Positions 60,566 to 64,000 of a stretch of 64,000 nucleotides of DNA are shown piece after piece (within the stretch, counting starts at the first letter, position 1; every line of letters begins with the position of its first letter). This DNA is from Streptomyces sp. Sge12 (GTDB taxonomy: Bacteria > Actinomycetota > Actinomycetes > Streptomycetales > Streptomycetaceae), in the NCBI RefSeq assembly GCF_002080455.1, contig NZ_CP020555.1, positions 3,162,001 to 3,226,000 of the forward strand, written 5' to 3'. The notes under the pieces were generated by a model. That model made no database searches and had not been told where the DNA came from. It saw only the letters and a list, made by a program, of their open reading frames with translations. Both the position numbers and the translations under genes were made by a program.

Positions 60566-60766
60566 ATGAGCGCCCTGGTCCGCCCCCGTGACGGCCGCTG
60601 GATCGGCGGAGTGTGCGCCGGACTGGCGCGGCGTTTCGGAATTTCCGCGAACGCGATGCGCGCCATATTCGTGGTCTCGTGCCTGCTGCCCGGCCCGCAG
60701 TTCCTGGTCTACATCGCACTGTGGGTGCTGCTGCCGAACGAGAAGTCCACTTCCGCCGCCTGGTAG
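60566..60766 (+). CDS. Small PspC-domain membrane protein
   Basis: 66 residues: LVRPRDGRWIGGVCAGLARRFGIS followed by one membrane helix (FVVSCLLPGPQFLVYIALWVLLP). This is the PspC domain, linked in other bacteria to envelope-stress responses. ATG after GAAGGAG, 38 bp after the VanZ gene, possibly in one operon. Confidence 0.9.
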   Translation: MSALVRPRDGRWIGGVCAGLARRFGISANAMRAIFVVSCLLPGPQFLVYIALWVLLPNEKSTSAAW

Positions 60767-60850
60767 GCGGGCGGCGGCCGGTCCGGCCGCCGCTGCACCG
60801 GCCGGCCGCTCGACGGGCCGGCCGCCCGCGCCCACGCGGCGGGCCGGTCG

Positions 60851-61618
60851 TCAGCCGGCCTTCTGCACCTTCTCCAGCTGCTTGTCGGCCACTTCCTGCG
60901 GCACCTGGGCCTTCTGCTGGGCAGCGGCCACATTGAGGGCCATCAGCCGCACGACGGTGTCGCCCTCGCGCACCACCACCAGGTGGACCTGCGCCGAGAC
61001 GCCCTCGGCGGCCGCGGTCATGGTCCAGCTGACGCTCTCGTCGCCGCCCGTGCGGTAGTCGGCGGCCTTCACGTCGCGGTAACTGCCGCTCTGCTTCTCG
61101 ACCTTGGCGGAGAAGCCCGACCCGCAGGCGGCGACGGCCGCCTTGAGCCGGGAGATCAGCGCCTTGGCGTCGCTCTCGGAGTAGGAGCTGACCGAGGCGG
61201 ACACGGCGAGCCCGATCTGCTTCTGGGAGCCGATGCCGCGGCTGACGGTCTCGCGCGCGGACGGGTCCGGCTTGTCGCCCATGATGTCGGCCAGCGGCTG
61301 GCAGGCCTTCTTGTCGGCCTGCGGCTGGCCGTCCGGGGCGTTGGGGTTCTTGCCCTGGGCGGAGACCTGGTAGCCGGGCAGGTCGCCCTGTGCCAGCGCG
61401 GACCGCTCAAGGGCGCTGCCACCGGTCTTCGGCGCGCCCGATCCGCTCGCCGCGGTGGACGGCGCCGGGGCTCCGGACGTACCGGAGGTGCTGCCGGCGG
61501 AGCCCTTCGGATCGGGGGCCTTGCCCGTCGCGGGGGTGTTGGTGCTGCTGCACCCCACGGCGGCGAGGAGCAGGGCGGGGACCAGCGCGACCATCGTCGC
61601 TCGTGCCTTCATGCGCAT
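60851..61618 (-). CDS. Putative lipoprotein
   Basis: 255 residues. Lipoprotein signal peptide with lipobox LLAAVGC near residue 21, a Ser/Thr/Gly/Pro-rich linker (about 22-65), then a folded domain with conserved Cys pair (KKACQPL, VAACGSGF). No recognised family. ATG at 61618 has GAGG upstream; an ATG at 61633 in frame is the alternative. Confidence 0.8.
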   Translation of the reverse strand: MRMKARATMVALVPALLLAAVGCSSTNTPATGKAPDPKGSAGSTSGTSGAPAPSTAASGSGAPKTGGSALERSALAQGDLPGYQVSAQGKNPNAPDGQPQADKKACQPLADIMGDKPDPSARETVSRGIGSQKQIGLAVSASVSSYSESDAKALISRLKAAVAACGSGFSAKVEKQSGSYRDVKAADYRTGGDESVSWTMTAAAEGVSAQVHLVVVREGDTVVRLMALNVAAAQQKAQVPQEVADKQLEKVQKAG

Positions 61619-61751
61619 GACCGAGAACCTCATACCCAAAGCGTCGGCGGGCAGTTGGTGGCGATCGTGGCACACGGTGCGGCGGGACACATACCCGATC
61701 GAATGGGCATCCACCCACCGCACACGTGTACGCGTCGCGGCGGGGCCGGTC

Positions 61752-62009
61752 TCAGCCGCCGAGGCCGTTCAGACCGTTGGTGAGCGGGGTCAGCACACCG
61801 GTGACCTGAGAGGTGGGGTCGCTCGACTGCTGGCCTTCCGGGCTCACGTGCTGCTGGCTGGTGACGCCCTGGAGCGCGCCGGTGGCGGTGCCCAGCGCGT
61901 CGGTGAGGCCGACCGCGGGGACGGCGGCGGAGGCGGTACCGGCGGCAACCGCGGCGAAGGCGACACCGAGAGCGGCGGTACCGAGGGTCTTGGCAGCTGA
62001 CTTCTTCAT
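61752..62009 (-). CDS. Small secreted protein
   Basis: 85 residues. Signal peptide (AAKTLGTAALGVAFAAVAAGTASA, cut after ASA) and a mature part of about 58 residues rich in Gly, Thr, Gln and Leu (GVLTPLTNGLNGLGG). No Cys. Not a chaplin, though size and secretion are similar. Good ribosome site (AAGGAC). Function unknown. Confidence 0.82.
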   Translation of the reverse strand: MKKSAAKTLGTAALGVAFAAVAAGTASAAVPAVGLTDALGTATGALQGVTSQQHVSPEGQQSSDPTSQVTGVLTPLTNGLNGLGG

Positions 62010-62095
62010 GAAAAGTTGTCCTTGCGACGGGGAATTGAGCGGCTCCGCAAACTAGTCACTTCAAACCCTCGCCCGCAAACATCCTTAAATACGAG

Positions 62096-62128
62096 AAAGC
62101 GCCCGGGAATTCCGCTTCCCGGGCGCTT
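62096..62128 (-). terminator. Terminator after add
   Basis: Stem AAAGCGCCCGGGAA/TTCCCGGGCGCTT with a six-base loop, 21 bp after the add stop; its minus-strand 3' side ends in TTTC. Confidence 0.85.
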
Positions 62129-62148
62129 CCGTTACGTCATGCCATGGC

Positions 62149-63297
62149 CTAGGCCGAGAGAGAACCGCTGGTGGAAGCGGTCTGCTTGAACAGCCACTCC
62201 GACTTCAGCTCCGCATAGCCGGGCTTGATCACTTCATTGATCATGGCCAGTCGTTCATCGAAAGGAATGAACGCGGACTTCATCGCATTGACGGTGAACC
62301 ACTGCATGTCGTCGAGCGTGTAACCGAAGGTGTCGACCAGGTGCTCGAACTCGCGGCTCATGCTGGTGCCGCTCATCAGACGGTTGTCCGTGTTGACCGT
62401 CAGGCGGAAGTGCAGCTTGCGCAGCAGGCCGATCGGGTGCTCGGCGTACGAGGCGGCCGCGGCGGTCTGCAGGTTCGAGGTCGGGCACATCTCCAGGGGG
62501 ATGCGCTTGTCCCGGACGTACGAGGCCAGGCGGCCCAGGGTCACGGAACCGTCCTCGGCGACCTCGATGTCATCGATGATCTTCACACCGTGACCGAGAC
62601 GGTCGGCGCCGCACCACTGCAGGGCCTGCCAGATCGACGGCAGGCCGAAGGCCTCGCCCGCGTGGATGGTGAAGTGGTTGTTCTCGCGCTTGAGGTACTC
62701 GAAGGCGTCGAGGTGGCGGGTGGGAGGGAACCCGGCCTCGGCACCGGCGATGTCGAAGCCGACCACACCGTTGTCCCGGTAGCGGTTCGCCAGCTCGGCG
62801 ATCTCCAGCGCACGCGCGGCGTGGCGCATCGCGGTCAGCAGGGCACCGACGCGGATGCGGTGGCCGGCCGCCTTCGCGCGGCGCTCGCCCTCGCGGAAGC
62901 CGTCGTTCACGGCCTCGACGACCTCTTCGAGGGTCAGGCCGGCTTCCAGGTGCTGCTCGGGCGCGTAGCGGATCTCGGCGTACACGACGCCGTCCTCGGC
63001 CAGGTCCTCGGCGCACTCCGCGGCGACCCGGAAGAGGGCGGCCTTCGTCTGCATGACCGCGCAGGTGTGCGCGAAGGTCTCCAGGTAGCGCGGGAGGGAG
63101 CCCGAGTCGGCGGCTTCACGGAACCAGATGCCGAGCTTGTCGGCGTCGGTCTCGGGGAGGTTCTCGTAGCCGACCTCGCGGGCCAGCTCGATGATGGTCC
63201 CGGGGCGCAGTCCACCGTCGAGGTGATCGTGCAGCAGCACCTTCGGGGAACGGCGGATCTGATCCGCGGTCGGCAGGTTGGGGGTCTCGCTCGTCAT
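62149..63297 (-). CDS. add: Adenosine deaminase
   Basis: 382 residues. Converts (deoxy)adenosine to (deoxy)inosine, feeding the purine nucleoside phosphorylase at 39643. Zn-binding HxH is in LLHDHLDGG, the catalytic Glu and His in [10 protein letters not shown], and further ligands in LGHGVKI and VNTDNRLM. In front of the start lies the third copy of the CTACGCGCGTAG palindrome. The C-terminus is a Ser/Thr-rich tail. Confidence 0.95.
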   Translation of the reverse strand: MTSETPNLPTADQIRRSPKVLLHDHLDGGLRPGTIIELAREVGYENLPETDADKLGIWFREAADSGSLPRYLETFAHTCAVMQTKAALFRVAAECAEDLAEDGVVYAEIRYAPEQHLEAGLTLEEVVEAVNDGFREGERRAKAAGHRIRVGALLTAMRHAARALEIAELANRYRDNGVVGFDIAGAEAGFPPTRHLDAFEYLKRENNHFTIHAGEAFGLPSIWQALQWCGADRLGHGVKIIDDIEVAEDGSVTLGRLASYVRDKRIPLEMCPTSNLQTAAAASYAEHPIGLLRKLHFRLTVNTDNRLMSGTSMSREFEHLVDTFGYTLDDMQWFTVNAMKSAFIPFDERLAMINEVIKPGYAELKSEWLFKQTASTSGSLSA

Positions 63298-63312
63298 CTG
63301 CGCACTCTACTC

Positions 63313-63324
63313 CTACGCGCGTAG
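63313..63324. promoter_or_regulatory. CTACGCGCGTAG operator candidate, add
   Basis: Exact 12-bp palindrome, 15 bp upstream of the add start codon and 86 bp from the divergent hydrolase gene. Third identical copy with 39606 and 57264. Confidence 0.75.
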
Positions 63325-63410
63325 AGCGGGGCCCCGACGGCAGGCGTCGATATGTAACAGAGACCGTGCGGACGGATGGCGTACACCCGAAGGTCTGAGA
63401 CTGTTCCGCC

Positions 63411-64000
63411 ATGGCATTGCATGCGCCGCCGGCGCGCGGGGCCCGTCTGGGGCGGGCGGCCGGCGCGAGAACCGGCTCGGGTTCGACGGAAAGTGCGGTC
63501 AACGGGGTGGTGCTCCTGCTTCCCGGGGCGTCCAGATTCTCCCCCGGTCCCATGCGCCCGCTCGCGCGGGCGCTGGCCCGGGCGGGCGGGGCGGAGGGGC
63601 TGGTCACGCACACGGTCATCCACGGCGGGGACTCCGCCCGGGAGGAGCAGGCGCGGTGGGCGGCGGACGAGGTGGTGCGGCGCTACGGGGACGTACCGGT
63701 CTGCCTGGCCGGCTATGACGCGGGCGGCCTGGCCGCGCTGCGGGCGGCGGGCCACGGGGCCGTCAACTCGGTCGTGGCGATGGCCCCTTGCTTAACCCCC
63801 GGGACCCGGGCGGACTCCCCTGAACCGGTGAAACAGCTGTCGGGGCGGCAGGTGCTGATCGTGCACGGCACCGACGACGCGCGCAGCGACCCGGAGAGCT
63901 CCTTCCGGCTGGCGGCGCGCGCGAAGAAGGCGAACCGGGCGACGTGCCGCTTCGAGGTGCACTCGGACGGACACGGGTTGCGCGAGCACCAGCCCGAAGT
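63411..64000 (+). CDS. Alpha/beta-hydrolase-like protein, 5' part, with a TTA codon
   Basis: Open from ATG 63411 to the window end (196 codons), so the C-terminus is missing. After an Arg/Ala-rich N-terminus it shows VVLLLPGASRFSPGPMRPLARALARAGG, VCLAGYDAGGLAALRAAGHG (nucleophile-elbow position, but with Asp instead of Ser) and VLIVHGTDDARSDPES with a Gly-Thr-Asp-Asp typical of the acid loop. The expected His motif SDGHGLREH follows. It contains an in-frame TTA leucine codon at 63792-63794, so translation would depend on the bldA tRNA. Function unknown. Confidence 0.75.
   Translation, partial: MALHAPPARGARLGRAAGARTGSGSTESAVNGVVLLLPGASRFSPGPMRPLARALARAGGAEGLVTHTVIHGGDSAREEQARWAADEVVRRYGDVPVCLAGYDAGGLAALRAAGHGAVNSVVAMAPCLTPGTRADSPEPVKQLSGRQVLIVHGTDDARSDPESSFRLAARAKKANRATCRFEVHSDGHGLREHQPE

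Noticed and set aside
1..64000. tRNA or rRNA genes
   Set aside because: I found no cloverleaf-like segments with conserved T-loop sequence and no rRNA-like stretches; a scan with tRNAscan-SE would settle this.

Overview
The window is high-GC actinobacterial chromosome and almost certainly Streptomyces. Codon usage is strongly GC at third positions. The backbone gene order matches, from memory, the S. coelicolor SCO4932 to SCO4901 core region: hutH, a GGDEF protein, an enoyl-CoA hydratase, cya, birA, accB/pccB, accE, maf, accA2, a DeoR regulator, lpdA, purine nucleoside phosphorylase, phosphomannomutase, afsQ2/afsQ1/sigQ, two aldehyde dehydrogenases, deoC and add.

Layout. 1-8519 is conserved core: histidine catabolism, c-di-GMP and cAMP signalling, biotin ligase, and the beta and epsilon subunits of an acyl-CoA carboxylase. 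About 8600-33300 is a roughly 25 kb accessory block inserted between the SCO4922-like membrane protein and accA2. It reads as one biosynthetic gene cluster. 34227-46000 returns to core: the carboxylase alpha subunit, DeoR, LpdA, nucleoside and sugar-phosphate metabolism, AfsQ1/Q2 and SigQ. 46100-51530 is a poly-gamma-glutamate synthase-type operon (NlpC/P60, PgsC, PgsB, dual-sensor HAMP protein). 51700-64000 is core again: secreted proteins, uridine kinase-like protein, aldehyde dehydrogenases, deoC, sortase, small membrane proteins, adenosine deaminase and a truncated hydrolase.

The cluster combines a class III lanthipeptide system with fatty acid/polyketide genes. The lanthipeptide part is a 28-residue precursor ending in S-x2-S-x2-C and a LanKC synthetase without zinc ligands. 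The lipid part has two ketosynthases, a discrete ACP, an FabI-type enoyl reductase, a malonyltransferase-like AT, an acyl-adenylating ligase, an agmatinase-family ureohydrolase, a ThDP enzyme, an aldehyde dehydrogenase that has lost its general base, an R2-like diiron protein, a P450 and a degenerate phosphopantetheinyl transferase homologue. A glycosyltransferase / GNAT / PIG-L deacetylase / NodS-like methyltransferase operon and two MFS exporters complete it. My reading is a glycosylated lipolanthine-like lipopeptide, with the acyl chain possibly primed from an arginine-derived starter. There is no LanD decarboxylase, and the ThDP/ALDH pair is not part of lipolanthine pathways as I know them, so the pathway is probably a new variant.

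Regulation. Intergenic regions of the cluster carry arrays of a 5-bp motif (TGACT/TGACA) repeated every 10-11 bp. They precede most of its operons, and the cluster encodes one XRE-TPR regulator. Outside the cluster, an exact 12-bp palindrome (CTACGCGCGTAG) precedes purine nucleoside phosphorylase, deoC and add, which suggests a local nucleoside-salvage regulon. A GTnAC-n6-GTnAC box lies between afsQ1 and sigQ.
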